From Betaproteobacteria bacterium (lineage in GTDB: Bacteria > Pseudomonadota > Gammaproteobacteria > Burkholderiales > Burkholderiaceae_C), in the NCBI GenBank assembly GCA_025358155.1, contig JANYKR010000170.1, forward strand, positions 1-62,231: a DNA stretch of 62,231 bases, written 5' to 3'. Within the stretch, counting starts at the first letter, position 1; each line of letters starts with the position of its first letter. A program made the translations under genes and the position numbers. This document shows positions 37,066 to 47,444 of the stretch, piece after piece. Under the pieces are notes generated by a model, which was given only the letters and a program-made list of their open reading frames with translations, was not told the origin of the DNA and ran no database searches.

Positions 37066-38799
37066 ATGAAGCAGCTCTCAGGCCTGGACGCCACCTTTCT
37101 CCACCTCGAGACCGCCGAGATGCCGATGCATGTCGGCGCACTCAACCTCTACGAGCTGCCGCTGGACCACCAGGGCAGCTTTTTGACCCAACTGCGCCAG
37201 CACATGGCCGAGCGACTGCCGCTGGCGCCGGTGCTGCGCCGCCGCCTGTGGTGGATGCCGTTGAACCTGGCGAACCCTGCATGGGTCGATGCCGAGCCCG
37301 ACCTCGCCAAGCATGTGGTCTTGGTCAAGCTGCCCAAGTCGGCCAAGACCGGCACGGGCATGGCCGAGTTGGAGGCGACGGTTGGCCAACTGCATGCCCA
37401 GCGCCTGGACCGCAGCCGGCCGCTGTGGAAGTTTTTTTTGCTTGAAGGCCTTGCGCCCAGCGCTGACGGCCACAAACGGGTGGGCCTGTACTCGCAGTTC
37501 CACCATGCTGCGGTGGACGGCCAGGCAGCGGTGGCCGTGGCGCAGGTGATCCTCGACACGTCGCCCGAGGGCCGCGATCTCACGCTGCGCCCCAGCAAGC
37601 GCAGCAAAGTGTTCAAGCTGGGCGTGGTGCAGATGCTGCGCGGCGCGATTGCCAACGAGGCGGTCCAGGTGGCCGGCATCATCAAAGGCCTGCCGTCCAC
37701 CCTGGGCACCCTGGTGGATGCGGCGGGCCAGGCGCTGTCGCACACGGCGCTGCTGCGCGGCAAGGGCAAGGGACGGGCCGTCAGCAACCTGAACCTGGCA
37801 CCGCGCACGGTTTTCAACCAGTCGATCACGGCGCAGCGGGTGTTTGCCGGCGTCAGCCTGCCGCTAGGCCAGCTCAAGTTGCTGGCCAAGGCGCACGGCG
37901 CCACCCTCAACGACATCGTGCTGCTGCTGTGCGCCACGGCGCTGCGCCGCTACCTGTCCAAGCATGCCACGCTGCCGCGCAAGTCGCTGATCGCGGCGGT
38001 GCCGGTGTCGCTGCGGGCTGCGGGCGACACCACCTCGGACACCCAGGCCTCGATGGGCTTTGTCAGCCTCGGCACCCACATCGCCGACCTGGCCGATCGC
38101 CTGCAGCACATCAAGGCCGCCACCCGGTCCATGAAGGAGACCATGGGCAGCCTCAAAAGCGTGCTGCCGACCGACTACCCGTCGATCGGCATGCCCTGGC
38201 TGCTGGAGGCCGCCGCAGCGCTGTACGGCCGGGCCAAGGTGGCCGAGCGCATCCCGCAGCTGTCCAATGTCACCATCAGCAACGTACCCGGACCGCCGGT
38301 GGCGCTGTACCTGGCCGGTGCCCGCATGGTGGCCAACTACCCGACCTCGATCGTGGTGCACGGCATCGCGCTCAACATCACCGTCGAAAGTTACGACCGG
38401 CAGATGGACTTCGGCATCGTGGCCGATGCCCAGGCCCTGCCGCACGCGCGGGCCCTGGCTGACGCGGTGCAGATCGCGTTTGACGACTTGTGCCTGCTCG
38501 ATGTGCCGCAAGCCGCTGGCAGCGCTGCCCGGGCCAAGGGCGGCCTGGCGCACACCGGCCGCACGGTGGCGGGCCAGGCCCGCCAGCGGCTGGTAGAAAG
38601 CCTGAGCAGCATGGGCGACGCGGTGGGTGGGGCCGTGGGCAATGTGGTGGGCGGGGCCGTGCGGGTGGCGGTCAGCCAGGCCGTGGCTGGCGCCACCGGC
38701 ATCGTCAAGCGGCCCAGCACAGCGCGCAAGCGGGCGGCTGAGCCCGATCCACCACCCCCGGCCGCCAAACCCTCGCGGACAGCGGGCAAGCGGCGATGA
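37066..38799 (+). CDS. wax ester synthase/diacylglycerol acyltransferase (WS/DGAT)
   Basis: 577 residues. The condensation-domain active site HHAAVDG (His146-His147, Asp151) and the start QLSGLDATFLHLETAEMPMH are diagnostic. The enzyme joins acyl-CoA to a long-chain alcohol or diacylglycerol, giving storage wax or triacylglycerol at the inner membrane. The NVTISNVPGPP motif of the C-terminal domain is present. The last 100 residues are extra: a glycine/valine-rich segment followed by a basic, proline/alanine/lysine-rich tail that recalls phasin or DNA-binding tails. The next gene, an alpha/beta hydrolase, overlaps by four bases. Confidence 0.92.
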   Translation: MKQLSGLDATFLHLETAEMPMHVGALNLYELPLDHQGSFLTQLRQHMAERLPLAPVLRRRLWWMPLNLANPAWVDAEPDLAKHVVLVKLPKSAKTGTGMAELEATVGQLHAQRLDRSRPLWKFFLLEGLAPSADGHKRVGLYSQFHHAAVDGQAAVAVAQVILDTSPEGRDLTLRPSKRSKVFKLGVVQMLRGAIANEAVQVAGIIKGLPSTLGTLVDAAGQALSHTALLRGKGKGRAVSNLNLAPRTVFNQSITAQRVFAGVSLPLGQLKLLAKAHGATLNDIVLLLCATALRRYLSKHATLPRKSLIAAVPVSLRAAGDTTSDTQASMGFVSLGTHIADLADRLQHIKAATRSMKETMGSLKSVLPTDYPSIGMPWLLEAAAALYGRAKVAERIPQLSNVTISNVPGPPVALYLAGARMVANYPTSIVVHGIALNITVESYDRQMDFGIVADAQALPHARALADAVQIAFDDLCLLDVPQAAGSAARAKGGLAHTGRTVAGQARQRLVESLSSMGDAVGGAVGNVVGGAVRVAVSQAVAGATGIVKRPSTARKRAAEPDPPPPAAKPSRTAGKRR

Positions 38800-39707
38800 A
38801 AGTCAGCGCCAATGGCTTGCAACTCGAAGTCGATGTGCAGGGTCCGCAAGACGGTGAGCCGCTGCTGCTGATCATGGGCCTGGGCATGCCGCTGGTCGGC
38901 TGGCCGGAAGAACTGGTGGCAGACCTGAGCGGCCGCGGGTTCCGGGTGATCCGCCTCGACAACCGAGACGCGGGCCTGAGCCAAGGGTTTGAGGCGGCCG
39001 GCGTGCCCAACCTGGTGGCCGCATCGTTGCGCTACCTGATGCGCCTGCGGCTGCACCCGCCGTACACGCTGGCCGACATGGCAGCCGACGCGCTGGCCGT
39101 GCTGGACGTGCTGGGCGTCCACAGCGCCCATGTCTGCGGCGCGTCGATGGGCGGCATGATCGCCCAACACATCGCCGCCAGCCGGCCCGACCGGGTCAGG
39201 AGCCTGACCCTGATCATGACCACCTCGGGTGCGCGCAATTTGCCGCAAGCCCGGATGCCGGTGCAGCGGGCGCTGATCAAGCGCGCCAAGAGCCGGGCCG
39301 TGCCCGACGTTGTAGCCCACCTGGAGCATTTGCTGCTGGTCATCGGCAGCCCGCTGTACCGGCCCGACCCGGCGCGTCAACGCCAGCGGCTGGAGGCCAT
39401 GGTTCGCCGGGCCTGGCGGCCCGATGGCACGGCCCGGCAATTGGTGGCAGTGGCGGCCGATGGTGACCGCTCGGCAATGCTGGGCCGCATCCGGGCACCG
39501 ACCCGCATCATTCACGGCCAGGCCGACCCGCTGGTGCCGGTGGCCGCTGCGCACGACCTGCAACGCAAGATCACCGGTGCGGTAGCCGACATCATTTCGG
39601 GCATGGGCCACGACCTGCCGCTGGCACTGTTGCCCCGCATCGCTGCCGGTGTCGCCAGCAACGCAGCGCGGTTGCCCGGCGCGGTGCCACCGCCGGCAGG
39701 GGCTTGA
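38796..39707 (+). CDS. alpha/beta-hydrolase fold protein
   Basis: 303 residues. The nucleophile elbow GASMGG (Ser117), the strand FRVIRLDNRDAGLSQ, the acid in IIHGQADPLVP and the His in ISGMGHDLP give a full catalytic triad. No clear signal peptide. The ATGA overlap with the WS/DGAT gene implies a shared role, probably hydrolysis of esters or lipids made or stored by that enzyme. Its specificity is unknown. Confidence 0.85.
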   Translation: MKVSANGLQLEVDVQGPQDGEPLLLIMGLGMPLVGWPEELVADLSGRGFRVIRLDNRDAGLSQGFEAAGVPNLVAASLRYLMRLRLHPPYTLADMAADALAVLDVLGVHSAHVCGASMGGMIAQHIAASRPDRVRSLTLIMTTSGARNLPQARMPVQRALIKRAKSRAVPDVVAHLEHLLLVIGSPLYRPDPARQRQRLEAMVRRAWRPDGTARQLVAVAADGDRSAMLGRIRAPTRIIHGQADPLVPVAAAHDLQRKITGAVADIISGMGHDLPLALLPRIAAGVASNAARLPGAVPPPAGA

Positions 39708-39876
39708 GCCTGGCGGGCAGACCTGCAGACCCGCATGCCTGACGCAACACACCGGCTGCGGCCTGCCGCAAATGGCGGCCGCGCCAGGCCCAGACGGGCC
39801 GCACCATTGACCCGGGCCAAACCCGGGGGTCTTGTCCGCGCTGCCAGTCCTGGCTTCGGTGTCTACACTCCAGGGC

Positions 39877-40296
39877 ATGCGTTTGCGCCGCGATCCTGTG
39901 CGCTGGCTCTCTGGCTGGCTGGTTCTGGCCCTGCTGTTCATGCAGCTGGCCACGGTGGTGCACGCCTGCCCCAGGCTGGCTGTGGCCGACCTGCAACCCG
40001 CAACCCATGGCGCGATGCCGGGCTGCACGATGACGGGCAGGGGCGAAGCGGACGACCCCGCCAGCCTGCTGTGCCGCGTTCATTGCGAGCAGGGGCAACA
40101 GGCGTTCAACCCGTCCGCGCCGGCTGCCGATCTGGCGGGCGCGTGCGTGCTGGTGGCGGTGCTCGACTGGGCAGTGGCAACGCCTGCCGGTGGCGCGTCC
40201 CCGCCCAGCCTTGCGCCGACTTCCGGTGTGGCCTCAGGCGCGCCGCCACCGGGTGCATTGCCGATTTACCTGAGCCTGCTCGTCCTGCGCAACTGA
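39877..40296 (+). CDS. small exported protein of the copper efflux locus, metal-ligand rich
   Basis: A 139-residue protein with an N-terminal membrane/signal segment (WLSGWLVLALLFMQLATVVH, then AC), followed by a short region dense in Met, Cys and His: HGAMPGCTM, then LLCRVHCEQGQQ. The C-terminal segment LPIYLSLLVLRN is again hydrophobic. Similar proteins commonly sit just before cus/czc-type operons in Burkholderiales and may hold copper or silver in the periplasm, but I know no name or proven role. ATG 39877 is assigned by position of the charged start. The preceding 169 bases hold a CCCGGG-based imperfect hairpin near 39808-39830. Confidence 0.6.
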   Translation: MRLRRDPVRWLSGWLVLALLFMQLATVVHACPRLAVADLQPATHGAMPGCTMTGRGEADDPASLLCRVHCEQGQQAFNPSAPAADLAGACVLVAVLDWAVATPAGGASPPSLAPTSGVASGAPPPGALPIYLSLLVLRN

Positions 40297-40372
40297 GCTG
40301 ATGCTGCGGCCCGCCTGCGCCGCAGGTGCGCCCCGTTGGCGTTTCAGCTTGTTGGATCTTGAAGGACCTGCC

Positions 40373-41641
40373 ATGCCATTGCTCCCCCATCGCCGGTGCC
40401 GTTTGCGCCCCCGGCTCCCTGCTTTGCGGCCTTGTGTTTTTGCGCTGTGCTGGGCCTTTGCAGCCCATGCCGCCGCAGGCCTGAGTTGCGATGAGGCCAC
40501 GCAGCTGGCACTGGCGCAGGCGCCGTCGCTGCTGGCCCAGCAGCAGGCGCTGGCCGGTGCCCGGGCAGCGGCGCCCGCTGCTGCCACGCTGCCCGATCCG
40601 CGCCTGATCGTCGGCGTGGACAACTTGCCGGTCAGCGGCGCCGATCGCTGGAGCCTGTCGCGCGACTTCATGACCATGCAGCGCATCGGCCTGATGCAGG
40701 ACGTGCCCAACCGCGCCAAGCGCGAGGCCCGGGCCGCTGGCGCTCAGGCCCGGATCGACCGCGAAACCGCCTTGCTGGTGGTGGCCCGGCTGCTGGTGCA
40801 GCGCGAGGCGGCGCTGGCCTGGTCCGGGGCTTACTTTGCCCAGCGCCGCCTGGCTCAATTTGACGCGCTCGACACCGAGAACCGGCTGCTGCAGGACACG
40901 CAGGGCGCACGCATCGCCGCTGGCCGGGCCCAACCGGCCGAGCACACCCTGGCCAGGCAGGAGGCGCTGGCGCTGGCCGACCGGCGCGACGATGCGCTGC
41001 GTGATGTTGCCAAGGCCCGCTCGGCCCTGGCGCGCTGGGTCGGCGCACGCGCCACTGAGGCGCTGGCCGGTGAGCCGCCGGCGCTGGCCGTGCAGGCCGA
41101 TACCGTGCGCGCCGGCCTGCACCGCCACGCCGAGCTCCTGCCCTACGCCGCGATGCAAGCTCAGGCCAACGCCGAAGCCAGCGAAGCCGATGCCGAGCAA
41201 CGGGGCGACTGGGCCTGGGAACTGGTCTACAGCAAGCGCGGGCCGCAGTACGGCGACATGGTGTCGATGCAGCTGACTTTTGATTTGCCCTGGCAGAAAT
41301 CACAGCGCCAGTTGCCGCAGTTGGCGGCCAAGCGGCAAGAGGCCCTGCGGATCGAGTCCGAACGCGAGGACGCCGTGCGCCGGCACCGCGACGAGGTGGA
41401 GGGCCAACTGGCCGAACTGGCGGCGCTGGATGCCCAAGCTGCACGACTGCTTGCCAACGGCCAGCCGCTGGCGGCTGAGCGGGTGGCATTGGCGATGGCC
41501 AGTTACCAGGCCGGTCGCGGCGATCTGGCCAGCGTGCTCGGGGCGCGCCGCGAAGCGGTCGAGACCCTGCTGCGTGCCATCGAGCTGGACGCCCAGCGCA
41601 GCGCGCTGCGGATCCGGCTCAACAGCTTGATTGCGGAGTGA
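40373..41641 (+). CDS. outer-membrane factor, TolC family (CusC/CzcC-like)
   Basis: 422 residues. After a signal sequence (to about residue 34) the protein consists of long Ala/Leu/Arg-rich helices with the typical repeat halves; LSCDEATQLALAQAPSLLAQ opens the first, and ERVALAMASYQAGRGDLASV is in the second. It forms the trimeric exit channel for the RND pump encoded next. There is a GAAGGA ribosome site about eight bases before the ATG. CusC-like assignment comes from the neighbours more than from its own sequence. Confidence 0.88.
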   Translation: MPLLPHRRCRLRPRLPALRPCVFALCWAFAAHAAAGLSCDEATQLALAQAPSLLAQQQALAGARAAAPAAATLPDPRLIVGVDNLPVSGADRWSLSRDFMTMQRIGLMQDVPNRAKREARAAGAQARIDRETALLVVARLLVQREAALAWSGAYFAQRRLAQFDALDTENRLLQDTQGARIAAGRAQPAEHTLARQEALALADRRDDALRDVAKARSALARWVGARATEALAGEPPALAVQADTVRAGLHRHAELLPYAAMQAQANAEASEADAEQRGDWAWELVYSKRGPQYGDMVSMQLTFDLPWQKSQRQLPQLAAKRQEALRIESEREDAVRRHRDEVEGQLAELAALDAQAARLLANGQPLAAERVALAMASYQAGRGDLASVLGARREAVETLLRAIELDAQRSALRIRLNSLIAE

Positions 41642-41647
41642 CGGGCC

Positions 41648-43009
41648 ATGACGATGCTCAAGCGACAGCTTTTTGGCGCGCTCGGTCTGCTGGGCCTGGG
41701 CCTGGCCCTGGGGTGGGGGGCGGCAGCGTGGCGCGGTGCGGCGACCCCGGTGGCCGGCGTTGTCGCCACCCCTGCAGCGGCTGCAGCGCTGCCCGCCTCG
41801 GCCGCCTCGACCGCCTCGGCCGACCGCAAGCTGCTGTACTGGTACGACCCGATGGTGCCGACACAGCGGTTTGACAAGCCGGGCAAGTCGCCGTTCATGG
41901 ACATGCAATTGGTACCCCGCTACGCAGAAGCAGGCGAGGGTGCCGCTGCACCAGCGCTTGACGCAGCCAGCGGCATGGCCGGCGTCGCCAACACCGGCCC
42001 CACGCTGGCGATCTCCGCCCAGGCCCGGCAGGCACTGGGCCTGCGCCTGGCCACGGTGGCACTGGAGCCGGTCGGCGCGGTGATCGAGGCCGTCGGCACG
42101 GTGCAGCTCAACGAGCGCGAGATCAGCATCGTGCAGGCCCGCACGGTTGGCTTTGTCGAGCGCGTTTATGGCCGGGCGCCGGGTGACGTGGTGGCCGCCG
42201 GCGCGCCGCTGGTCGATCTGCTCAATCCGGACTGGCTGGGCGCGCAGCAGGAGTACCTGGCGGTCAAGGCCACAGGCGAGCCCGCGCTGGCCCGCGCCGC
42301 CCGCCAGCGCCTGCAACTGCTGGGCATGTCGCCCGCGCTGGTCGATCGCATCGACCAGAGCGGCCAGCCGGTGGCGCTGCAGACTGTGGTCGCGCCTGCA
42401 GGTGGCGTGATCACCGAGCTGGCCGTGCGGGCCGGCATGACGGTGGCGCCGGGCATGACGCTGGCGCGCATCAACGGCCTGGGCACGGTCTGGCTGGAGG
42501 CGGCGCTGCCCGAGGCCCTTGCGGGCGCGGCTGCCAGCAGCATTGCGCCCGGGCAGCGGGTGCAGGCGCGCTTGCCCGCGCTGCCGGGCCAGGTGCTGAC
42601 CGGCCGGGTCACGGCGCTCCTGCCCGAGGCCAACCGCGAGACCCGCACGCTGCGCTTGCGCATCGAGCTGCCCAACCCGGGTCAGCGCTTGCGGGCGGGG
42701 ATGTTTGCGCAGGTCAGCCTGCAAGCCACGCGGCGCGACGCGCTGGTGGTGCCGGCCGAGGGCGTGATCCGCACCGGCCGCCGCGCGCTGGTCTATCTGG
42801 CCGAGCCGGGGGGGCGCTTCCGCCCGGTCGAGGTCGAGATCGGCGAGCAGATCGATGACCGCATCGTGATCCGCAGCGGGCTGGTGGCGGGCCAGCAGAT
42901 CGTCGCCTCGGGCCAGTTCCTGATCGACTCGGAGGCCAGTCTGCAAGGGGTGCTGGCGCGGGCGGCGCCAGCCGCCGCACCTTCGTCCAGCCCGGGGGCC
43001 ACCCGGTGA
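41648..43009 (+). CDS. cusB: periplasmic adaptor (membrane fusion) protein CusB-like
   Basis: 453 residues. One N-terminal membrane anchor is followed by the small heavy-metal-binding domain [20 protein letters not shown], then MDMQLVP, in which Met residues replace the Cys pairs of related YHS-type sites, as in CusB. Lipoyl ([20 protein letters not shown]), helical hairpin and beta-barrel domains follow. Three 9-base repeats at 41796-41822 code for Ser/Ala/Thr in the linker behind the anchor. No CusF-like domain is fused at the C terminus. The cusA start GTG overlaps its stop. Confidence 0.92.
   Translation: MTMLKRQLFGALGLLGLGLALGWGAAAWRGAATPVAGVVATPAAAAALPASAASTASADRKLLYWYDPMVPTQRFDKPGKSPFMDMQLVPRYAEAGEGAAAPALDAASGMAGVANTGPTLAISAQARQALGLRLATVALEPVGAVIEAVGTVQLNEREISIVQARTVGFVERVYGRAPGDVVAAGAPLVDLLNPDWLGAQQEYLAVKATGEPALARAARQRLQLLGMSPALVDRIDQSGQPVALQTVVAPAGGVITELAVRAGMTVAPGMTLARINGLGTVWLEAALPEALAGAAASSIAPGQRVQARLPALPGQVLTGRVTALLPEANRETRTLRLRIELPNPGQRLRAGMFAQVSLQATRRDALVVPAEGVIRTGRRALVYLAEPGGRFRPVEVEIGEQIDDRIVIRSGLVAGQQIVASGQFLIDSEASLQGVLARAAPAAAPSSSPGATR
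41796..41822 (+). repeat. three 9-bp tandem repeats inside cusB
   Basis: CCTCGGCCG, CCTCGACCG, CCTCGGCCG in frame, in the linker behind the membrane anchor. Confidence 0.85.
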
Positions 43010-46000
43010 TCGCCCGCCTGATCCGCTGGTCGGTCGCCAACCGCCTGCTGGTGCTGCTGGCCGCGCTGGTGCTGGCCGTCTGGGGCACCTACAGCCTGCG
43101 CAGCCTGCCGATCGATGCGCTGCCCGACCTGTCGGACGTGCAGGTGATCTTGCGCACCAGCTACCCCGGCCAGGCGCCGCAGATCGTCGAGAACCAGGTG
43201 ACCTATCCGCTGGCCACCACGCTGCTGTCGGTGCCCGGCGCCAAGACGGTGCGCGGGTTCTCGTTTTTTGGCGACAGCTTTGTCTACGTGCTGTTCGAGG
43301 ACGGCACTGACCTGTACTGGGCGCGCTCGCGGGTGTTGGAGTCGCTCAACCAGGTGCAGGGCCGCTTGCCGCCCGGCGCCAAGACCGCACTCGGCCCCGA
43401 TGCCACCGGTGTGGGCTGGATCTTCCAGTACGCGCTGGTGGACCGCAGCGGCAAAAACGATTTGTCGCAGCTGCGCACGCTGCAGGACTGGTTCTTGAAG
43501 TACGAGCTCAAAACCGTGCCCGACGTGGCCGAGGTGGCCAGCGTGGGCGGCATGGTGCGCCAGTACCAGGTGGTGCTGGACCCGGCCCGGCTGTTGGCAT
43601 TTGGTGTGACCTACGCCCAGGTGCGCGACGCGCTGCTGGCCGGCAACCAGGAGACCGGTGGCTCGGTGCTGGAGCTGGCCGAAGTCGAGTACATGGTGCG
43701 GGCCAGCGGCTATTTGCGCTCGCTGGACGACTTCCGCAAGGTCCCGCTGGCCACACGCGCCGGTGTGCCGGTGCGGCTGGGTGATGTGGCCACGGTGCAG
43801 GTCGGGCCCGAGATGCGGCGCGGCATTGCCGAGCTGGACGGCGAGGGCGAGGTCGCCGGCGGCGTGGTGATCCTGCGCTCGGGCAAAAATGCCCAGGCCG
43901 CGATCAAGGCCGTCAAGGTCAAGCTGGCCGAGCTGCAAAAGAGTTTGCCGGCGGGTGTCGAGATCGTCACCACCTACGACCGCAGCGCGTTGATCGAGCG
44001 TGCGGTCGAGAACCTGTCGCACAAGCTGATCGAGGAGTTTGTGGTGGTGGCTGCCGTCTGCGCGGTGTTCTTGTGGCATTTGCGCTCGGCACTGGTGGCG
44101 ATCATCGCGCTGCCGCTGGGCGTGCTGATCGCGTTCTTGGTGATGCGCCACCAGGGCATCAACGCCAACATCATGTCGCTGGGTGGCATTGCGATCGCCA
44201 TCGGCGCGATGGTGGACGCAGCCGTGGTGATGATCGAAAACGCCCACAAGAAGATCGAGGCCTGGCAAGACACCCACCCTGACCAGGTGCTGCAGGGCGA
44301 GGAGCGCTGGCAGGTGATGACCGACGCGGCGGTGGAGGTCGGCCCGGCGCTGTTCTTCTCGCTGCTGATCATCACGCTGTCCTTCATCCCGGTGTTCTCG
44401 CTGGAGGCCCAAGAGGGCCGGCTGTTCGGCCCGCTGGCCTACACCAAGACCTGGGCGATGGCAGCGGCCGCCGGCCTGTCGGTCACGCTGATCCCGGTGT
44501 TGATGGGCTTGTGGATACGCGGCCGCATCCCCGACGAGCAGCGCAACCCGATCACCCGGGGCCTGATCGCCCTCTACCGGCCGGCGCTGGATGCGGTGCT
44601 GCGTGCACCCTGGTCCACGCTGGCGATCGCCGCCGTGCTGCTGGCCAGCACCGCCTGGCCGCTGTCACGGCTGGGGGGTGAGTTCTTGCCGCCGCTCGAC
44701 GAGGGTGACCTGCTCTACATGCCATCGGCCCTGCCCGGCCTGTCGGCCCAGAAAGCCGGAGAACTGCTGCAGCTCACCAACCGGCAGATCTTGACCGTGC
44801 CCGAGGTGGCGCGGGTGTTTGGCAAGGCCGGCCGGGCCGAGACCGCCACCGACCCGGCGCCGATGGAGATGTTTGAGACCACGGTGCAGCTCAAGCCCCG
44901 CGAGCAATGGCGGCCCGGCATGACGCCCGACAAGCTGGTCGAGGCGCTGAACCAGGCGGTGCAGGTGCCGGGTTTGTCCAACCTGTGGGTGCCACCGATC
45001 CGCAACCGCATCGACATGCTGGCCACCGGCATCAAGAGCCCCATCGGCGTCAAGGTCAGCGGCAGTGACCTGGCCGCCATCGAACGGGTGGCCAGCCGCA
45101 TCGAGCAAGTGGCCAAGGCTGTGCCGGGGGTGTCGTCGGCACTGGCCGAGCGCTTGACGGGTGGGCGCTACGTTGATGTCAACATCGACCGCGCTGCTGC
45201 CGGGCGCTATGGCCTCAACATCGCCGACGTGCAGGCCCTGATCGCGGGCGCGGTCGGCGGCGAGAACGTGACCGAGACGGTCGAGGGCCTGGCGCGCTAC
45301 CCGGTCAACCTGCGCTACCCCCGTGAGTGGCGCGACACGCCGCAGCGCCTGACCGAGCTGCCGATCCTCACACCCATGGGCCAGCAGATCACGCTGGGCA
45401 GCGTGGCCCAGGTGGCCATCAACGACGGCCCGCCGATGCTCAAGAGCGAAAACGCCCGGCCTTCTGGCTGGGTCTACGTCGACGTGCGCGGCCGCGACCT
45501 GGCGTCAGTCGCCCAGGACCTGCGGCGGCGGGTGGCAGCTGAGGTCAAGCTGGAGCCGGGCATCAGCGTGGCGTACTCGGGCCAGTTCGAGTTTCTGGAG
45601 CGGGCCAACGCCCGCCTGACTCTGGTGGTGCCCGCCACGCTGGTGATCATCTTTGTGCTGCTGTACCTGACCTTCGGCCGGTTGGACGAGGCGCTGCTGA
45701 TCATGGCCACGCTGCCGTTTGCGCTGACCGGCGGGGTCTGGTTCTTGTACGCCCTGGGCTACCCGATGTCGGTGGCCACCGGCGTCGGCTTCATCGCGCT
45801 GGCCGGGGTGGCGGCCGAGTTTGGCGTGGTGATGCTGATCTACCTCAAACACGCGCTGGCCGACCGGCTGGCCACCGGCGCCGCGCCAAGTTCCGCATTG
45901 GTGGACGATGCCATCCGCGAGGGCGCGGTGCTGCGGGTGCGGCCCAAGGCGATGACGGTGGCAGTGATCCTGGCCGGCCTGGTGCCCATCGTCTGGGCCA

Positions 46001-46122
46001 GCGGCACCGGGGCCGAGTTGATGAGCCGCATTGCCGCGCCGATGCTGGGCGGCATGGTGACAGCGCCGCTGCTGTCGCTGTTCATCGTGCCGGCAGTGTT
46101 TGCCCTGCGTCGGCGGCCCTGA
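43006..46122 (+). CDS. cusA: RND efflux pump CusA (Cu(I)/Ag(I))
   Basis: 1038 residues of the heavy-metal RND family, with 12 membrane helices, the start [18 protein letters not shown], and [14 protein letters not shown]. The three methionines that bind Cu(I) or Ag(I) in E. coli CusA (573, 623, 672) have counterparts at Met572, Met622 and Met671 here, so copper or silver is a better call than zinc or cobalt (CzcA). GTG 43006 is the start and overlaps the cusB stop as GTGA. No CusRS, CueR or copper ATPase gene is visible next to it. Confidence 0.95.
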   Translation: MIARLIRWSVANRLLVLLAALVLAVWGTYSLRSLPIDALPDLSDVQVILRTSYPGQAPQIVENQVTYPLATTLLSVPGAKTVRGFSFFGDSFVYVLFEDGTDLYWARSRVLESLNQVQGRLPPGAKTALGPDATGVGWIFQYALVDRSGKNDLSQLRTLQDWFLKYELKTVPDVAEVASVGGMVRQYQVVLDPARLLAFGVTYAQVRDALLAGNQETGGSVLELAEVEYMVRASGYLRSLDDFRKVPLATRAGVPVRLGDVATVQVGPEMRRGIAELDGEGEVAGGVVILRSGKNAQAAIKAVKVKLAELQKSLPAGVEIVTTYDRSALIERAVENLSHKLIEEFVVVAAVCAVFLWHLRSALVAIIALPLGVLIAFLVMRHQGINANIMSLGGIAIAIGAMVDAAVVMIENAHKKIEAWQDTHPDQVLQGEERWQVMTDAAVEVGPALFFSLLIITLSFIPVFSLEAQEGRLFGPLAYTKTWAMAAAAGLSVTLIPVLMGLWIRGRIPDEQRNPITRGLIALYRPALDAVLRAPWSTLAIAAVLLASTAWPLSRLGGEFLPPLDEGDLLYMPSALPGLSAQKAGELLQLTNRQILTVPEVARVFGKAGRAETATDPAPMEMFETTVQLKPREQWRPGMTPDKLVEALNQAVQVPGLSNLWVPPIRNRIDMLATGIKSPIGVKVSGSDLAAIERVASRIEQVAKAVPGVSSALAERLTGGRYVDVNIDRAAAGRYGLNIADVQALIAGAVGGENVTETVEGLARYPVNLRYPREWRDTPQRLTELPILTPMGQQITLGSVAQVAINDGPPMLKSENARPSGWVYVDVRGRDLASVAQDLRRRVAAEVKLEPGISVAYSGQFEFLERANARLTLVVPATLVIIFVLLYLTFGRLDEALLIMATLPFALTGGVWFLYALGYPMSVATGVGFIALAGVAAEFGVVMLIYLKHALADRLATGAAPSSALVDDAIREGAVLRVRPKAMTVAVILAGLVPIVWASGTGAELMSRIAAPMLGGMVTAPLLSLFIVPAVFALRRRP

Positions 46123-46185
46123 GCTTGCGGCGATGATGTCGGTGGCGGCCCGCCGGGCTACCCTGATTCTGACCAAGGCGCCCCC

Positions 46186-47022
46186 ATGACCCCTGCCGCT
46201 CACCTGTCCTGGCCCGCCACCGGCGTGGCCCTGGTCACGCTGGACAACCCACCGCGCAATTTTGGCAACAACGAGCTGGCGGTCAGGATATTGGCCTGCG
46301 TGACCGAGGCCGACAAGGCCGGCGCGTCGGTGGTGGTGCTGGCGTCGGACTTGCCGGGCATCTTCATCTCGCACTGGTCCTTGTCCGCCCTGGTCGATGC
46401 CTACAGCCGGCCGCCCGGCGGGCCGGCGCGGGCCCGGCCACCGGGGCTGTTTGACGTGCTCGAAACCTTGCCGGTGGTGACGATGGCCGCCAACAACGGC
46501 CAGGCCTGGGGCGGTGGCGCCGAACTGAGCTGGGCCTGCGACTTGCGCATCGCGGCCGAATCTGCCACTTATGGCCAGCCCGAAGTGGCCCTGGGCATCA
46601 TCCCGGGCGGTGGCGGTACCACCCGGCTGGAGCGGCTGATCGGCAGCACCCGCTGCTTGGCGATGGTGTTGGATGGCCGTCCGATCACGGCGCAGCAGGC
46701 GCTGGCCATGGGCGCGATCAACCAGGTGGTGCCTGACAGCGAATTGCGGGCGCAGGCCATCGCCTGGGCCGTCCACATCGCCCAGTGGCCGCGTGCAGCA
46801 CTGGCGGCAGCCAAGCGCGCGCTGGTCGAGGGGCGCGACCTGCCAATGGCCGCCGCCCGGCGCAACGAGGTCCAGCTATTTTCGGAGACGGCCCGGCGCG
46901 CCGATGCGCAAGCGCTCATGGCCGCAGCACAAGCCCGTTACGACGCCGGCGCCGATTCGTACGAGGCTATCGGACTGACCAACCCAACCCGGATGGCCAG
47001 CCCAGGCAGCACGATCCTCTGA
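46186..47022 (+). CDS. enoyl-CoA hydratase/isomerase family protein
   Basis: 278 residues. The central segment NGQAWGGGAELSWACDLRIA has the first catalytic Glu of enoyl-CoA hydratase, and YGQPEVALGIIPGGGGTTRL the second, so hydratase activity is credible, unlike for the two crotonases upstream. The first strand carries ISHWSLSAL in place of the usual AGxD oxyanion segment, an unusual variant. It stands alone, 63 bases after cusA. Confidence 0.85.
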   Translation: MTPAAHLSWPATGVALVTLDNPPRNFGNNELAVRILACVTEADKAGASVVVLASDLPGIFISHWSLSALVDAYSRPPGGPARARPPGLFDVLETLPVVTMAANNGQAWGGGAELSWACDLRIAAESATYGQPEVALGIIPGGGGTTRLERLIGSTRCLAMVLDGRPITAQQALAMGAINQVVPDSELRAQAIAWAVHIAQWPRAALAAAKRALVEGRDLPMAAARRNEVQLFSETARRADAQALMAAAQARYDAGADSYEAIGLTNPTRMASPGSTIL

Positions 47023-47146
47023 GGCCACACCCGCAGGGCCAACGCTCAACGCGGCAATCCTTCGGAGGAAGCAAACCCCGCCAAGCAACAAGCGCTGGGC
47101 GGCGCCGGGCTGCGCTGAGCGGCCGGCGCTGCCAGCGCTCTGACAT

Positions 47147-47398
47147 TCAACCGCGATTGCCCGACACCATGCGATAGCCGAACAGCAGCAGCATCGCGCC
47201 GATGACGGAGGCGAGAAAGCCTGCGGGCTCGCCCACCCTGTACCAGCCCCAGGCGCCACCAAGGTAGCTGGCGATGAACGAGCCGGCTATGCCGATCAGC
47301 ACGGTGATGATGAAGCCCGCCGGATCACGGCCCGGCATCAGGAACTTGGCGACTATGCCAATGAGAAAGCCGATCAGGATGGTCCAGATGATGCTCAT
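47147..47398 (-). CDS. GlsB/YeaQ/YmgE family stress-response membrane protein
   Basis: 83 residues with three membrane helices and glycine-rich turns: IIWTILIGFLIGIVAKFLMP, then GFIITVLIGIAGSFIASYLG, and a final LASVIGAMLLLFGYRM. This small family (transglycosylase-associated protein family in older databases) is induced by stress. A GAGGAT ribosome site precedes the ATG. It lies 46 bases downstream of the DUF3597 gene on the same strand. Confidence 0.93.
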   Translation of the reverse strand: MSIIWTILIGFLIGIVAKFLMPGRDPAGFIITVLIGIAGSFIASYLGGAWGWYRVGEPAGFLASVIGAMLLLFGYRMVSGNRG

Positions 47399-47444
47399 GA
47401 AATCCTCGCTCAGTGAAAGTACGTTTGAAGGGTAGCCAGACAGC

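Noticed and set aside
39808-39830. CCCGGG-based hairpin as terminator of the alpha/beta-hydrolase gene.
   Set aside because: The arms do not match fully, and only short T content follows; it may equally be part of the metal-responsive promoter.
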